DNA of 64,000 nucleotides, from positions 62,001 to 126,000 of the forward strand of contig NZ_JAKIKW010000015.1 of the NCBI RefSeq assembly GCF_023283945.1, written 5' to 3'. The position numbers and the translations under genes were made by a program. This stretch comes from Shewanella gelidimarina (lineage in GTDB: Bacteria; Pseudomonadota; Gammaproteobacteria; Enterobacterales; Shewanellaceae). The notes under the pieces are model-generated. The model searched no databases, was not told the DNA's origin, and was given only the letters and a program-made list of their open reading frames with translations. This document shows, one piece after another, positions 9,073-19,161 of this stretch; within the stretch, counting starts at the first letter, position 1, and every line of letters starts with the position of its first letter.

Positions 9073-9662
9073 ACACAATCCTTCTTTATTATTATCGCTG
9101 GCAAAATAATACACCTACAACATAAATGCAACGTGTTGTAATTAAATGCGTCATTTAAGTGTTAAAGTTGTGCGCTTACAAGGGATGAGAGTCACTAATT
9201 CAAGCATTTAAGCTTATCAGCCCCCTCTGCTAGCTGTTATCACCTTGTCATTGGGCTTGGTTAAAAAATGGCTTGGAGACGATCGAACCAGCAATCACCT
9301 GTTTGTTTTCGGCATCCTTACGCCAATCCGTTATTTTTGCAGCGTTATATAGCAGCCACTTCAAAATGCACCTTTCAGAGCTCCCGCTGGATAGGTAAAT
9401 AAGGTGGTGATAGGGCTAATAGTTTCATTACCGAATGATATATTGCGTTTGTTAAAGTGCCATCTTAAAACACACTTTGCCGCAGTGTCGTAGCACCACG
9501 GCAACGACCATGATAGCGCTAGGGTTATTATCTAAATGGCCTATCGCGCATGACTGCAACCATAACCAAGTACACTCATTAAAAATATCCCCATCTATGT
9601 CCCTTGCGTATATAATGCTGAGCACTGCGTTTTAAGCTAATTAAATTCAACAGAGAGGTCGC
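9073..9662. other. 590-base intergenic region with possible decayed coding fragment
   Basis: Contains the promoter side of two divergent transcripts; TATAAT at 9611-9616 could be the -10 of the downstream gene. On the minus strand, 9248 to about 9420 is an open frame ending ...AENKQVIAGSIVSKPFF plus four residues, which reads like protein but has no acceptable start. It may be the tail of a lost gene. Confidence 0.4.
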
Positions 9663-10142
9663 GTGTCAGATACCTATATTCCATTAGAACAGTACAAACG
9701 TAAGTGGATTTTTAATCATAAAGATCTGCCAGTGACCGATGAAGATAAAGCGCTAATTAAGCCGCTTTCTCAAAAGGCGTCGATGGAAGTTTGGAATAAA
9801 TGGATAAGCAATAAAAGTAGCTGCGCCGAGCAATTTGGTAAAGGCGATTGGGCAGCCAAGCAAGACGCTTGGGCATTACCAGAGCCGTGGCAAAGTGCCT
9901 GGGACAGTGAAGAACCCGCTCTCCCCGAGCCTATAGCCGAACATATTAATTGGCAGGATGCAGCCAAGATTTATTTTTGCTATGAAAAGTATCAAGTGAT
10001 TGAAACCCGTTGGGATGTATTTGTTAGAAACTGGAAATGCTTCCTGTTTTTTGACGATGGTCCATTGCTTATTTCACCGAAGCAAAAGCAAGCGATTATG
10101 TTTCTGCAAAGTGGTGAGTATCAATTGGGTACGCGTGGTTAA
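9663..10142 (+). CDS. DUF2947-like conserved small protein
   Basis: 159 residues, rich in Trp and aromatic residues (YIPLEQYKRKWIFNHKDLPV at the start; FVRNWKCFLFFDDGPLL near the end). It resembles the DUF2947 family known mainly from Vibrio and Shewanella; function unknown. The start is a GTG at 9663 with GAGAGG upstream. No signal peptide or membrane segment, so probably cytoplasmic. The next gene follows 28 bases later on the same strand, so they may be co-transcribed. Family identification is from memory of its N-terminal pattern. Confidence 0.8.
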   Translation: MSDTYIPLEQYKRKWIFNHKDLPVTDEDKALIKPLSQKASMEVWNKWISNKSSCAEQFGKGDWAAKQDAWALPEPWQSAWDSEEPALPEPIAEHINWQDAAKIYFCYEKYQVIETRWDVFVRNWKCFLFFDDGPLLISPKQKQAIMFLQSGEYQLGTRG

Positions 10143-10170
10143 GCCCTGTCCCTTTCTATTTGAGGTTTTT

Positions 10171-10728
10171 ATGAAGTTTATCTCTTCTATTGTGATTGCT
10201 GCTGCGCTGCTGCCACTCTCTTTACAGGCTAAAGAGATCTCGGGTGTTGAGCTTGTCAAAACGCTCACGCTAAACGAGCAGCCGCTAGTGCTTAATGGTG
10301 CGGGTGTGCGCAGTAAATTTTTTATCGACCTTTATGTCGGTAGTTTATATGTCCCAACTGTCATAGATAACACTGCGGCTGTATTGGCTGCTGACAACGT
10401 TGCAGTGAGACTGAACATTACCTCGGGTATGATTACTGCCGATAAGATGAAAGAGGCTATCAATGACGGCTTCGATGATGCAACAGATGGAAACACCGAG
10501 GCGATTCAAGCGCAAATAGTACAATTTATGCAGCTCTTTAGCGCAGAGATTGTTGACGGCGATCAGTTTACCTTACTGGCAAGTAAAGCCTCTGGCGTCA
10601 CGGCGTTTAAAAATGGTGAAGCGCAAGCGACCATTGCCAGTGAACCATTCCGCCAAGCATTACTGAAGATCTGGTTAGGTGATGAACCGGCCCAAAACAG
10701 CTTAAAAGAAGCCATGTTGGGCCAGTAA
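10171..10728 (+). CDS. chalcone isomerase-like secreted protein
   Basis: 185 residues. Start at the ATG of 10171 (GAGG upstream), which gives a clean signal peptide MKFISSIVIAAALLPLSLQA; the frame is open further upstream but that part overlaps the preceding gene. The mature protein has the bacterial chalcone-isomerase-like pattern: LVLNGAGVRSKFFIDLYVGSLYVP, then a helical region and QFTLLASKASGVTAFKNG, and a C-terminal ALLKIWLGDEPA. Such proteins share the CHI fold but are not thought to act on flavonoids in bacteria; they are periplasmic proteins probably binding fatty acid-like ligands. Exact role unknown. Confidence 0.85.
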   Translation: MKFISSIVIAAALLPLSLQAKEISGVELVKTLTLNEQPLVLNGAGVRSKFFIDLYVGSLYVPTVIDNTAAVLAADNVAVRLNITSGMITADKMKEAINDGFDDATDGNTEAIQAQIVQFMQLFSAEIVDGDQFTLLASKASGVTAFKNGEAQATIASEPFRQALLKIWLGDEPAQNSLKEAMLGQ

Positions 10729-10743
10729 CATCCATTTTTCAGC

Positions 10744-11628
10744 TTAAAATTTGTAGGTAAAATCCAAGGCCAATGCGCCTTGGTTTTCAATATCTTCTTT
10801 GCTGTTTTGTGGGTTCAGTTCAAGCTCTCCATTGAAAAAGTAACCAGCATAGCCATTAACGCTAAAGGAGGAGTTTATTTTCCAGCCTACGCGCGCAAAG
10901 CTTACCCACTCATCAATTTCTGCCGTTTCTTCATCATCAGCAATCAAAAACCGATTAGTTCTTTTAGATGTACCCACACCAAAGTCCCAATCAGGATTCA
11001 GGGTATAACTCAGCTCTAAACCTGCAGGCCCACTAAATCCTGCTGAGAATGGATTACCCAATTTAAGCTGCTCGGTGATTTGCCAATTGACCGCGATAAA
11101 TGGCACGGTTCTGACTTCATCAATATCATTGAGATAACCTACGCCAAAGCCAATCATATTGCCTGAGCTAAAGCGATACATTGCCGATAGAAAAGCACCA
11201 TAGCTTTGCGCATTACTTAATGATGCATTATCGGACGCTGCATACTGTAATTTAGGCGCCAGCATAAACATCCAATGCTGATCGGGACGGTACGACAATG
11301 ACAAGCTGGCACGATAGCGCTCAATCTTGTCCCATGTCTGCTGACCAGCAATACTGGTTGAAGACCAGTCATAATCGAGATTGTCGTAACCTAACTTAGC
11401 CCCAATAGACCACTGCTTATTGAGCCGCATTCCGGTCTTTACATCAAACATCCATTGGTCGCGTTGTAATCCGTTACCTTGCTCGCCAACGGCCGCTGTT
11501 CCGGTCGCGATTCGCGATACACTCACACTCAATGGCGAATAGGGTTTGCTCGGTTTTGCTTGGGCGAAAGAGGAAAGTGCCACAGCAGAAAGGACCATTG
11601 AGGTCATGAGAATTGGTTTTATGTGCAT
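10744..11628 (-). CDS. outer-membrane beta-barrel protein (DUF6268-like)
   Basis: 294 residues with an N-terminal signal peptide (cleavage near SSFAQA). The mature part is a succession of alternating amphipathic strands (for example MFDVKTGMRLNKQWSIGAKLGYDNL, RASLSLSYRPDQHWMF, AFLSAMYRFSSGNMIGFGVGY) ending in aromatic Phe (LALDFTYKF), the signal used by the BAM machinery for barrel assembly. It runs towards the chalcone isomerase-like gene, with only 15 bases between the two stops. It resembles the DUF6268 outer-membrane group. Substrate or role unknown. Confidence 0.8.
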   Translation of the reverse strand: MHIKPILMTSMVLSAVALSSFAQAKPSKPYSPLSVSVSRIATGTAAVGEQGNGLQRDQWMFDVKTGMRLNKQWSIGAKLGYDNLDYDWSSTSIAGQQTWDKIERYRASLSLSYRPDQHWMFMLAPKLQYAASDNASLSNAQSYGAFLSAMYRFSSGNMIGFGVGYLNDIDEVRTVPFIAVNWQITEQLKLGNPFSAGFSGPAGLELSYTLNPDWDFGVGTSKRTNRFLIADDEETAEIDEWVSFARVGWKINSSFSVNGYAGYFFNGELELNPQNSKEDIENQGALALDFTYKF

Positions 11629-11795
11629 GCTAACTCCATTAGCAGAAAGGAGACGACTTATCGTTATTGTTGTGACTGTATCTTACGCTTGTTAAATAAA
11701 ATAGGATCACTTTGTAACATCAACAACTGACGCCGTCGGTTATTAATGTTTGTAAAAAAAGAGCAGCCATTAACTGCTCAAGGTAAATATTGGGC

Positions 11796-12416
11796 TTACT
11801 TCGCCCGATAGGCATTTAAAAACATGCTCACGCTACCGCTGATATATTCCGCTCTGTCTTCTACAAGATCTGAGACATCTAAGCCAAGTTCTAGCTTCAT
11901 TCTCATTTCTCCAAACGTCATTAAGCAAAATCTCACCGCGCAGTGATGTGGGTTATCGAACTTATAGACCCCCAATTTTGTGACATTAATAAAGTAGTCA
12001 CTCAATATGCGCAGTATATTTTCCGGCCCCGCACTGTAAAACAATTTGGAAATTTCTGGATGAGTATCGGCTTGCGATACGCAGGCTTTAAACACCGTTA
12101 TCGCTTCAGCACTGGTGATAACCTCAGCGAAGTGCTTGGAAAACAAGGCTAAGTTATCTTCGGGGGTCGATGGATCAGACAGCATTTCTTGGTTTACACC
12201 ATGAATGAGGCATTTAGATTCTATCGAAGCGACAAACAGATCATCTTTACAGCCAAAGTGTGAGTACACCGTTTGCTTTGAGACCCCTGCCAGCTTAGCA
12301 ACCTCATCCATACTGGTATGCGGGAAGCCTTGGCCACAAAAAAGCTCTTTTGCAGCCAGTAATATTTGCTCTCTTTTTTGCTCGCTACGGCTCATCACAG
12401 GTGCATTCATTGGCAT
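11796..12416 (-). CDS. TetR-family repressor of the adjacent RND efflux genes
   Basis: 206 residues. The N-terminal helix-turn-helix is typical of TetR/AcrR: KREQILLAAKELFCGQGFPHTSMDEVAKLAGVSKQTVYSHFGCKDDLF, about residues 12-60. The C-terminal part is the ligand and dimer domain. The gene is divergent from the RND membrane-fusion gene at 12573, and the region between them holds two palindromes, so it most likely represses the pump and itself. The inducing compound cannot be deduced. Confidence 0.92.
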   Translation of the reverse strand: MPMNAPVMSRSEQKREQILLAAKELFCGQGFPHTSMDEVAKLAGVSKQTVYSHFGCKDDLFVASIESKCLIHGVNQEMLSDPSTPEDNLALFSKHFAEVITSAEAITVFKACVSQADTHPEISKLFYSAGPENILRILSDYFINVTKLGVYKFDNPHHCAVRFCLMTFGEMRMKLELGLDVSDLVEDRAEYISGSVSMFLNAYRAK

Positions 12417-12472
12417 TTACGCTCTTTCTAGGGGGCTGAAATAGTTCAATTAACTATTTAATCATAAACTAG

Positions 12473-12513
12473 ACTAGACAGTCTAGTTCTTTAGAAATAG
12501 ACTGTGCAGTCTA
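12473..12513. promoter_or_regulatory. two palindromic operators between tetR-like and RND genes
   Basis: ACTAGACAGTCTAGT at 12473-12487 is a perfect palindrome around one central base, and TAGACTGTGCAGTCTA at 12498-12513 is a palindrome with a TG centre. Both share the half-site AGACTG/CAGTCT; their dyad centres (12480 and between 12505 and 12506) are about 25 bases apart. Position in the divergent promoter region and form fit binding of two TetR-type dimers. Confidence 0.75.
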
Positions 12514-12572
12514 GTTTAACGTTTTTCATACATTGTGTTAACCATTAACTTAACTCAAACGGATTTTATAAA

Positions 12573-13685
12573 ATGAATATTAAAAGGGCTGTGACTCGCC
12601 GTATGCTGCTTACAAGCTTAGTTGCTGTAAGTTTTCTTTCTGCATGCCAAGATGCACCCATCGAAGCCCCTGAGTTACCCAACTATCAATCCGTCAGCAG
12701 CAGTGAGTTAATAGCAGAGTCATCTTACCCCTACTCCCAAGAGTTTTCAGGCACCATCCGCGCCGGTAACACCACAGGTGTCGGTTTTGAGCTAGCCGGT
12801 AAAATTAATGCACTCACCGTCGACAGTGGTGACAGCGTCGTTGAAGGTCAGCTCTTAGCCCAACTCGATACTCGACTTTTACAGGCTGAAAAAAATGAAC
12901 TGACAGCGAGTTTAGCGCAAAACAAAGCCGATGTAGATCTTGCTACCGCAACATTAAATCGTAGTCTTGAGCTTAAAAAACAAGGTTATGTTTCCGAGCA
13001 GCAGCTGGATGAGTTAAAAGGTCAACTCAACAGCTTACTGGCCGCAAAAAGTCGTTTTAATGCCTCAATTCAGGCCAATCAGCTTAAAATTGAAAAGTCA
13101 GATCTACTCGCCCCATTCAATGGCACCATCAGTAAACGTAGCCGTAATCTCGGCGAAGTTATCGCCCTAGGTAGCCCAGTGTTCACCTTAATCCAAGACA
13201 ATAATGTGCAAGCTTATATCGGAGTGCCAGTTGAGGTGTCGAGTACCTTAACCACGGGTCAAACGGTAACCTTGCGCGTTAGAGATAAAGACTACCAAGC
13301 TAATATTGCGGGGATCGGCGCGCAATTAGATCCCGTGACACGCACCGTCGAGCTAAGAGTGACCCTGCCCTCTGATGCCAACGTTATTAATGGCGAGCTG
13401 AGTTACCTCACCTACCAACATGCTATCAATACGGCAGGCTATTGGGTGCCAATATCTGCGCTTACCGATGGTATCCGCGGTCTGTGGAATATCTATGTGT
13501 TAACCCAAGACAGTGAACAACGTTTCCGCATTGAGCGCCGAGATGTTGAAATAATCTACACCTTAAAAGATAAAGCCTTTATCAATGGCGCGGTTAAAGC
13601 TAACGAAGCCTATGTCAATCAAGGCTTACATAAGTTAGTTGCAGGCCAAATTGTGACTCGCCAAACTAACTTGGCAACGAGGTAA
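12573..13685 (+). CDS. RND efflux periplasmic adaptor (membrane fusion protein), lipoprotein
   Basis: 370 residues. Lipoprotein signal with lipobox LSAC (Cys at about residue 25). Then the standard adaptor order: a beta strand and first half of the lipoyl domain (GVGFELAGKINALTVDSGDSVVEGQLLAQLDTRLL), an alpha-helical hairpin at about 95-145, the second lipoyl half (LLAPFNGTISKRSRNLGEVIALGSPVF), and beta-barrel and membrane-proximal domains. It joins the inner-membrane pump to an outer-membrane channel. It ends 5 bases before the pump gene and is divergent from its TetR regulator. No outer-membrane channel gene is present here, so a TolC-type partner elsewhere is expected. Confidence 0.94.
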   Translation: MNIKRAVTRRMLLTSLVAVSFLSACQDAPIEAPELPNYQSVSSSELIAESSYPYSQEFSGTIRAGNTTGVGFELAGKINALTVDSGDSVVEGQLLAQLDTRLLQAEKNELTASLAQNKADVDLATATLNRSLELKKQGYVSEQQLDELKGQLNSLLAAKSRFNASIQANQLKIEKSDLLAPFNGTISKRSRNLGEVIALGSPVFTLIQDNNVQAYIGVPVEVSSTLTTGQTVTLRVRDKDYQANIAGIGAQLDPVTRTVELRVTLPSDANVINGELSYLTYQHAINTAGYWVPISALTDGIRGLWNIYVLTQDSEQRFRIERRDVEIIYTLKDKAFINGAVKANEAYVNQGLHKLVAGQIVTRQTNLATR

Positions 13686-13690
13686 TAACG

Positions 13691-16600
13691 ATGGTTAAAG
13701 CATTAGTTGAAAATGGCCGCTTAATTAGCTTAGTCATTGCCTTATTACTGGTTGCAGGTTTAGGGGCTATTTCAAGCCTTCCACGCATGGAAGATCCCGA
13801 TATTACCAACCGTTTTTCATCGGTTATCACCCACTATCCGGGGGCATCCGCCGAGCGCGTTGAAGCCCTTGTGACGGAAGTACTCGAAAGTGAATTAAGA
13901 CGTTTAGAAGAGTTAAAGCTGGTGCAGTCAACGTCTCGCCCTGGCATTTCGGTTATTCAGCTTGAGCTCAAAGACAACGTTTTAGAAACGGCTCCTGTTT
14001 GGTCTCGCGCCAGAGATATGATTGCCGACGCCTCTGGATTACTCCCAGCTTCGGCGCAAAATACCATCTTAGATGACAAAGTGGGTTACGCCAACACCGC
14101 CATTTTAGGCATTGCTTGGCGCGGTGGCGGCGAAGTGCGTACCGACATGCTCAACCGCTATGCAAAAGAGCTGCAGAGTCGACTGCGACTGCTAAATGGC
14201 ACTAATTTTGTCAAACTTTATGGCCAACCAACTGAAGAAATCTTAGTGCAACTTGATGGCCATAAAGTCAATCAACTGCAGTTAACATCAAAGACAATAG
14301 CCCAGATCCTGCAAAATGCTGACGCAAAAGTCTCTGCGGGTGAAATTAATAATGATGATTTTAGAGCGCTGGTTGAAGTCTCTGGTGAACTGGATTCGAT
14401 TGCACGTATACGCCAAGTCCCGTTAAAAGTGACCAACGATGGACAGATCATTCGCTTAGGCGATCTGGCCAAGATCACTCGACAACCTAAGATGCCCGCC
14501 ACCAGTATTGCATTGGTTGAGCAGCAGCAAGGAGTCATGGTTGCTGCTCGCATGCTTAACAATACCCGGGTTGATCTTTGGCTTGAAAAAGTACGTGTTG
14601 TGGTTGATGAGATGCAAGCCGGGATCCCTGCCAATATCGAAATCGAATGGCTGTTTGACCAAGAGCATTACACCACAGACAGATTAAGCGGATTAGTCGG
14701 TAGCCTGTTGCTCGGCTTTGTCATTATTCTTGCCGTGTTAATGCTCACACTCGGAATAAGAAACGCCGTGATTGTGTCCTTATCACTGCCATTAACCGCC
14801 TTATTTACACTAGCGTGTATGAAATACATCGGCTTGCCTATTCACCAAATGTCCGTCACGGGGTTAGTAGTCGCGTTAGGTATCATGGTCGATAACGCCA
14901 TTGTGATTGTGGACGCGATTTCTCAACGCAGACAGCAAGGCAAAGGCAAGATCCAAGCGGTGACAGAGACCTTGCAACATTTGTGGCTACCCTTGGCTGG
15001 TTCAACAATTACCACCATGTTGGCGTTTGCGCCTATTGTGTTGATGCCAGGTGCTGCAGGAGAATTTGTTGGCGGCATTGCTATCTCAGTGATGTTTGCC
15101 CTGCTCGGTTCATTTATTATCTCGCACACCATTATCGCCGGACTTGCGGGTCGATTTGGTGTCGATGGTAAAGGCACCCATTGGTATCATCATGGTATAA
15201 AGCTACCTATGATGAGCAATGCCTTTAAACGCAGCTTGTCTTTTGCCTTGTCTCGTCCTTTATTGTCAGCCGTGGTCATTGGCGTATTACCCGTGATGGG
15301 CTTTATTGCCGCTGGCAAAATGACCGAACAGTTTTTTCCACCATCAGACAGAGATATGTTTCAAATAGAGGTCTATCTAGCACCTCACGTGAGCGTTGAT
15401 AATACCCGTATCCAAGTTGAAAAAATGGATAAGGAACTGCGAAAAACTCAAGGAATAACCCGTATTGATTGGGTTGTCGGTGGTAATGCTCCCTCTTTTT
15501 ACTACAACCTATTACAAAGGCAGCAAGGCGCGAATAACTATGCACAGGCGATGGTTAAGGTCAGTGACTTTGATACCGCTAACCGACTTATTCCTGAGTT
15601 ACAAAAATCACTCGACTTAGCCTTTCCACAAGCTCAAGTGATTGTCAGAAAGTTAGAACAAGGCCCGCCTTTTAATGCGCCCGTCGAGCTAAGAATATTT
15701 GGCCCTAACTTAGATCAGCTCAAACTGCTGGGCGAACAGGTAAGAAAGGTGCTCAGTGATACCCCTGACGTTATCCATACTCGTGCCACCTTAAGTGCTG
15801 GTGCGCCCAAGATATGGCTGCAGGTCAATGAAGATGCTAGCTTAATGAGTGGCTTGTCGTTAACAGATATCGCCAAACAGGTTGAAATGGCAACCACTGG
15901 CATTAACGGCGGCAGTATCTTAGAACAAACAGAGTCACTGCCTATTAGAGTGCGCTTGTACGACAGCACTCGTGAAGAGCAAACAAAACTGTCGGGATTA
16001 ATGCTGGTATCAAGCAATGCTAATGGTATTCCGTTATCGGCAATATCGACCAGTAAAATAGAGGTGAGCCGCGGGGCTATCCCACGTCGCGATGGTCAGC
16101 GCGTCAATACCATTGAGGCTTACATCACCAGTGGAGTATTACCGCAAGAGGTGCTCAACCGCGTCAAAGCAAAGCTCGATGCGATTCCTCTCCCCAGCGG
16201 TTACAAAATTGAGGTTGGTGGTGAAAGCGCAAAGCGCAATGAAGCTGTCGGCAATCTAATGTCCAACTTGGTGTTAGTGGTAACCTTGCTATTTGCCACA
16301 GTGGTCCTGTCATTTAACTCATTTAGGTTAACCGGCATTATATTATTCAGTGCAATGCAATCAGCAGGACTTGGATTACTCGCGGTTTATACCTTCGGTT
16401 ATCCGTTTGGATTTACCGTTATTATTGGATTACTCGGCTTAATGGGACTGGCGATTAACGCTGCTATCGTCATTTTAGCAGAGCTAGAAGAGGTGCCTGC
16501 GACCCGCGATGGCAACATTCAAGTCATCGTTGACCTTGTCAGCAGCTGCGGACGCCACATAGGTTCAACTACTATTACCACTATCGGTGGATTCTTACCT

Positions 16601-16780
16601 TTGATTATTGCTGGCGGCGGGTTCTGGCCCCCCTTTGCCATTGCTATTGCAGGAGGCACACTGCTAACGACCCTGCTCTCTTTAGTGTGGGTCCCTACCA
16701 TGTATCACTTAATTATGCGGCCTAAAAAGTCAACTCAACCCGACTCGCCGCTGCCGCTAATGGCCAATGCAAAGAGTTAA
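13691..16780 (+). CDS. RND-family efflux pump, inner-membrane transporter
   Basis: 1029 residues, full length for the AcrB/HAE1 family. A first TM helix is followed by a large periplasmic porter/docking domain, a TM bundle, a second periplasmic domain from about residue 545, and the final TM bundle. The proton-relay region reads GIMVDNAIVIVD: the first Asp of the usual DD pair is kept while the second is Asn, as in several pumps of this subgroup. Motif PGASAERVEALVTEVLE near residue 50 is typical. It forms an operon with the adaptor gene. Exports small hydrophobic or toxic compounds by proton antiport; the substrate cannot be named from sequence. Confidence 0.95.
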   Translation: MVKALVENGRLISLVIALLLVAGLGAISSLPRMEDPDITNRFSSVITHYPGASAERVEALVTEVLESELRRLEELKLVQSTSRPGISVIQLELKDNVLETAPVWSRARDMIADASGLLPASAQNTILDDKVGYANTAILGIAWRGGGEVRTDMLNRYAKELQSRLRLLNGTNFVKLYGQPTEEILVQLDGHKVNQLQLTSKTIAQILQNADAKVSAGEINNDDFRALVEVSGELDSIARIRQVPLKVTNDGQIIRLGDLAKITRQPKMPATSIALVEQQQGVMVAARMLNNTRVDLWLEKVRVVVDEMQAGIPANIEIEWLFDQEHYTTDRLSGLVGSLLLGFVIILAVLMLTLGIRNAVIVSLSLPLTALFTLACMKYIGLPIHQMSVTGLVVALGIMVDNAIVIVDAISQRRQQGKGKIQAVTETLQHLWLPLAGSTITTMLAFAPIVLMPGAAGEFVGGIAISVMFALLGSFIISHTIIAGLAGRFGVDGKGTHWYHHGIKLPMMSNAFKRSLSFALSRPLLSAVVIGVLPVMGFIAAGKMTEQFFPPSDRDMFQIEVYLAPHVSVDNTRIQVEKMDKELRKTQGITRIDWVVGGNAPSFYYNLLQRQQGANNYAQAMVKVSDFDTANRLIPELQKSLDLAFPQAQVIVRKLEQGPPFNAPVELRIFGPNLDQLKLLGEQVRKVLSDTPDVIHTRATLSAGAPKIWLQVNEDASLMSGLSLTDIAKQVEMATTGINGGSILEQTESLPIRVRLYDSTREEQTKLSGLMLVSSNANGIPLSAISTSKIEVSRGAIPRRDGQRVNTIEAYITSGVLPQEVLNRVKAKLDAIPLPSGYKIEVGGESAKRNEAVGNLMSNLVLVVTLLFATVVLSFNSFRLTGIILFSAMQSAGLGLLAVYTFGYPFGFTVIIGLLGLMGLAINAAIVILAELEEVPATRDGNIQVIVDLVSSCGRHIGSTTITTIGGFLPLIIAGGGFWPPFAIAIAGGTLLTTLLSLVWVPTMYHLIMRPKKSTQPDSPLPLMANAKS

Positions 16781-16843
16781 GGCTTTTGTCGCTATGGTGC
16801 CAAACAGCGGTCCTTAACGTGTAATCATAAGAGTTAAAAACGC

Positions 16844-16876
16844 TATCATTTGTCCTGTTCGTCGGGGCAAATGATA
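16844..16876 (+). terminator. hairpin after RND operon
   Basis: TATCATTTGTCC (16844-16855) pairs with GGGGCAAATGATA (to 16876), with one G-T pair. The tail CGCCTTTC is a poor T-tract, so termination may be weak. Confidence 0.5.
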
Positions 16877-17063
16877 CGCCTTTCACCTAATTTTAAACTT
16901 TAGCAAACACTTATCCTATTGTCGGCCAACAGATTAACCACATTAAGGTCCCATTTTTTTAGCATTTTAGTTAAAACGGCTTAAGTTATAGACCTACATC
17001 AAATAACTTATCCTTAATTTCTATTAGATTAACCGCAACATCCTACAGATAACTAAAACCGTC

Positions 17064-19067
17064 ATGAATTATAAAAAATGGCCAGTGGCCAAACAAATTG
17101 GATTGGTCACTTTTATTCTTACGCTTATTATTTTCGGTGCGTTAGGCAGTACCTCCTATATTTCCGCCTCTAATGTATTAACCGAAAAAGCAGAAACTGC
17201 AATGCAGGCTCAAATGAACGGCACCGCCGATCTTATTGAGCTTCAATACGACAGTTTGTTATCACTCGCCCAACGTAATGCAGATGTCTTTAGAGCCATG
17301 TACCCTGGCAACTTCCATAAGCCTGATAGAACTGTGCGAGTATTAAGCATAGACACACCTGCACTGGTACATGAACGCGAGCAAATCAACTCCTCTAAAA
17401 GTAAAGTCGATCGCTACTCCAAGCTAACGGGCGGCAACGCAACCGTATTTGTGAGAGACGGTGATGATTTTATGCGCATAGCAACATCGCTAAAAAAAGC
17501 CAATGGAAAACGTGCTTTAGGTACTTATCTTGGAAAAAATCATCCCGGTTACAGTATCTTACTGCAAGGCCAAACCTATGAGGGCTATGCACGCCTATTC
17601 GGTAAAGACTATATGACGGTTTACCGTCCGATTAAAAATAAAGCCGGGGCTGTCATTGGTATTCTCTATATCGGTTTTAATATCAGCGACTCGTTAGCAC
17701 AGCTGCGTAGCGCAACCAATAATCTACGCCTTGAAGAAACCGGCAGCTTTCTCATTATTCGTAAATCAGATCAAACGATTGTAGCCCAACCAGGCCATGA
17801 AATTGGTGCAGAAGCAAACAAGAGTGTGCTTAATGGTATCACTGTAGAGCAAGCCTTGACGGATCAAGGTTCATGGGAGTTCATCAACAATGATGGGGCA
17901 AAATCCTATGCATATACACTCAACATACCGGGTTGGAACTGGGCTCTTGTCGGCCAAGTGCCGATGAAAGAGCTCAATGAAGAGAGTGGTAAGTTGCTCA
18001 CCGTCAATTTGATTGTTTCCACCGCAGGCTTAATTATCATCACCTTACTACTGTCGTTGATTTTGCTTAGAGCACTTAAACCACTGCAACAACTTGAAGT
18101 ACAACTCGACAATTTAGGTAAAGGCGACCTGTCACAAAGCTTTGCAACCACCGACAGTAATTCAAACAATGAAGTCGACAAAATCACTCAAAGCGCCTCA
18201 AGGATGGCAACCAACCTTAGAGAACTGATCATTTCGCTACAGCAATCAGTGACCTCTCTGCAAGAACATGCAATGCAAACTCAAGAAACGGCAAGGCTTA
18301 ATGGTGAAGAGTCTCAAGGCTTAATGGCGCAAACAGACCAAATTGCCACCGCAATTGAAGAGATGTCAGCCTCGGTGCGTGACGTGGCCAACCATGCTAG
18401 CGAAGGCGCGCTCATGAGCCAGCAAGTTGATTGTGCAGCGCAAGATGGTACCGCGCACCTAAATCAGCTGCTCATCGGTTTACAAAACCTCAGCGAACAA
18501 CTGGCGACCAGTCATGAAAGTGTTGAACTTGTCAGTAAAGAAAGCCTCGCGATTAGCCAAGTCACTGAAGTAATTAATAGTATTGCAGAGCAAACTAATC
18601 TACTCGCGCTTAATGCCGCCATTGAAGCCGCTAGAGCGGGTGATCAAGGCCGCGGGTTTGCGGTTGTTGCAGATGAGGTGCGTACCTTAGCCCAGCGCAC
18701 GCAAACGTCGACATCAGAGATCTCGCATACAATTACCCAACTTCAAACTCAAGTCAAAGCGACTGCGACTCAAATGACTCAGAGTAATGAACTGGGCGAT
18801 CGCTCTGCTATTCAAGGTAAAGAAGCAACTGAGCTACTGATTAAAATCACTGAAAGTATTGGTGAGCTAGCGGTTGCGTCGAGCAGTATCGCCAGCGCCA
18901 CCGAGCAACAAAGCGCTGTAGCGGAGGAGATAACCCGTAACCTCCACCAAATTACCGAACTCGCCAGAGATGGAGAACAGCGTTCGGGTGACACCGTCGA
19001 CTCAGCTGAAAACCTTGCCCTTATCGCCGATGATATTAAGCAAAAAATCAGTGTGTTTAAGGCTTAG
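17064..19067 (+). CDS. methyl-accepting chemotaxis protein with Cache sensor
   Basis: 667 residues. TM1 at about 13-33, then a periplasmic sensor of about 280 residues. The segment [15 protein letters not shown] ... [21 protein letters not shown] ... [22 protein letters not shown] is typical of Cache domains. TM2 is at about 312-337 ([21 protein letters not shown]). A HAMP linker and the cytoplasmic signalling domain follow, with the highly conserved hairpin tip [37 protein letters not shown] at about 510-550. It senses a small ligand, possibly an organic acid or amino acid, and signals to CheA. There is no CheW-binding pentapeptide of the CheR type at the C-terminus. Single-gene unit. Confidence 0.95.
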   Translation: MNYKKWPVAKQIGLVTFILTLIIFGALGSTSYISASNVLTEKAETAMQAQMNGTADLIELQYDSLLSLAQRNADVFRAMYPGNFHKPDRTVRVLSIDTPALVHEREQINSSKSKVDRYSKLTGGNATVFVRDGDDFMRIATSLKKANGKRALGTYLGKNHPGYSILLQGQTYEGYARLFGKDYMTVYRPIKNKAGAVIGILYIGFNISDSLAQLRSATNNLRLEETGSFLIIRKSDQTIVAQPGHEIGAEANKSVLNGITVEQALTDQGSWEFINNDGAKSYAYTLNIPGWNWALVGQVPMKELNEESGKLLTVNLIVSTAGLIIITLLLSLILLRALKPLQQLEVQLDNLGKGDLSQSFATTDSNSNNEVDKITQSASRMATNLRELIISLQQSVTSLQEHAMQTQETARLNGEESQGLMAQTDQIATAIEEMSASVRDVANHASEGALMSQQVDCAAQDGTAHLNQLLIGLQNLSEQLATSHESVELVSKESLAISQVTEVINSIAEQTNLLALNAAIEAARAGDQGRGFAVVADEVRTLAQRTQTSTSEISHTITQLQTQVKATATQMTQSNELGDRSAIQGKEATELLIKITESIGELAVASSSIASATEQQSAVAEEITRNLHQITELARDGEQRSGDTVDSAENLALIADDIKQKISVFKA

Positions 19068-19137
19068 AATATAGCCAATGGAGAGTTGATTACTCACTAT
19101 TTAAAATCTAGGCTGTTGGTCTAGCCCCTCACCTAAA

Positions 19138-19161
19138 GGCAACAGTATTAAAGCTGTTGCC
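19138..19161 (+). terminator. hairpin after chemoreceptor gene
   Basis: GGCAACAG (19138-19145) pairs perfectly with CTGTTGCC (19154-19161), followed by TTCTAGTTT. Placed about 70 bases after the stop; likely intrinsic terminator of the chemoreceptor transcript. Confidence 0.6.

Noticed and set aside
14272..14634. 120-codon minus-strand frame inside the RND pump gene
   Set aside because: Antisense to a strong gene; low-complexity content; no ribosome-binding site.
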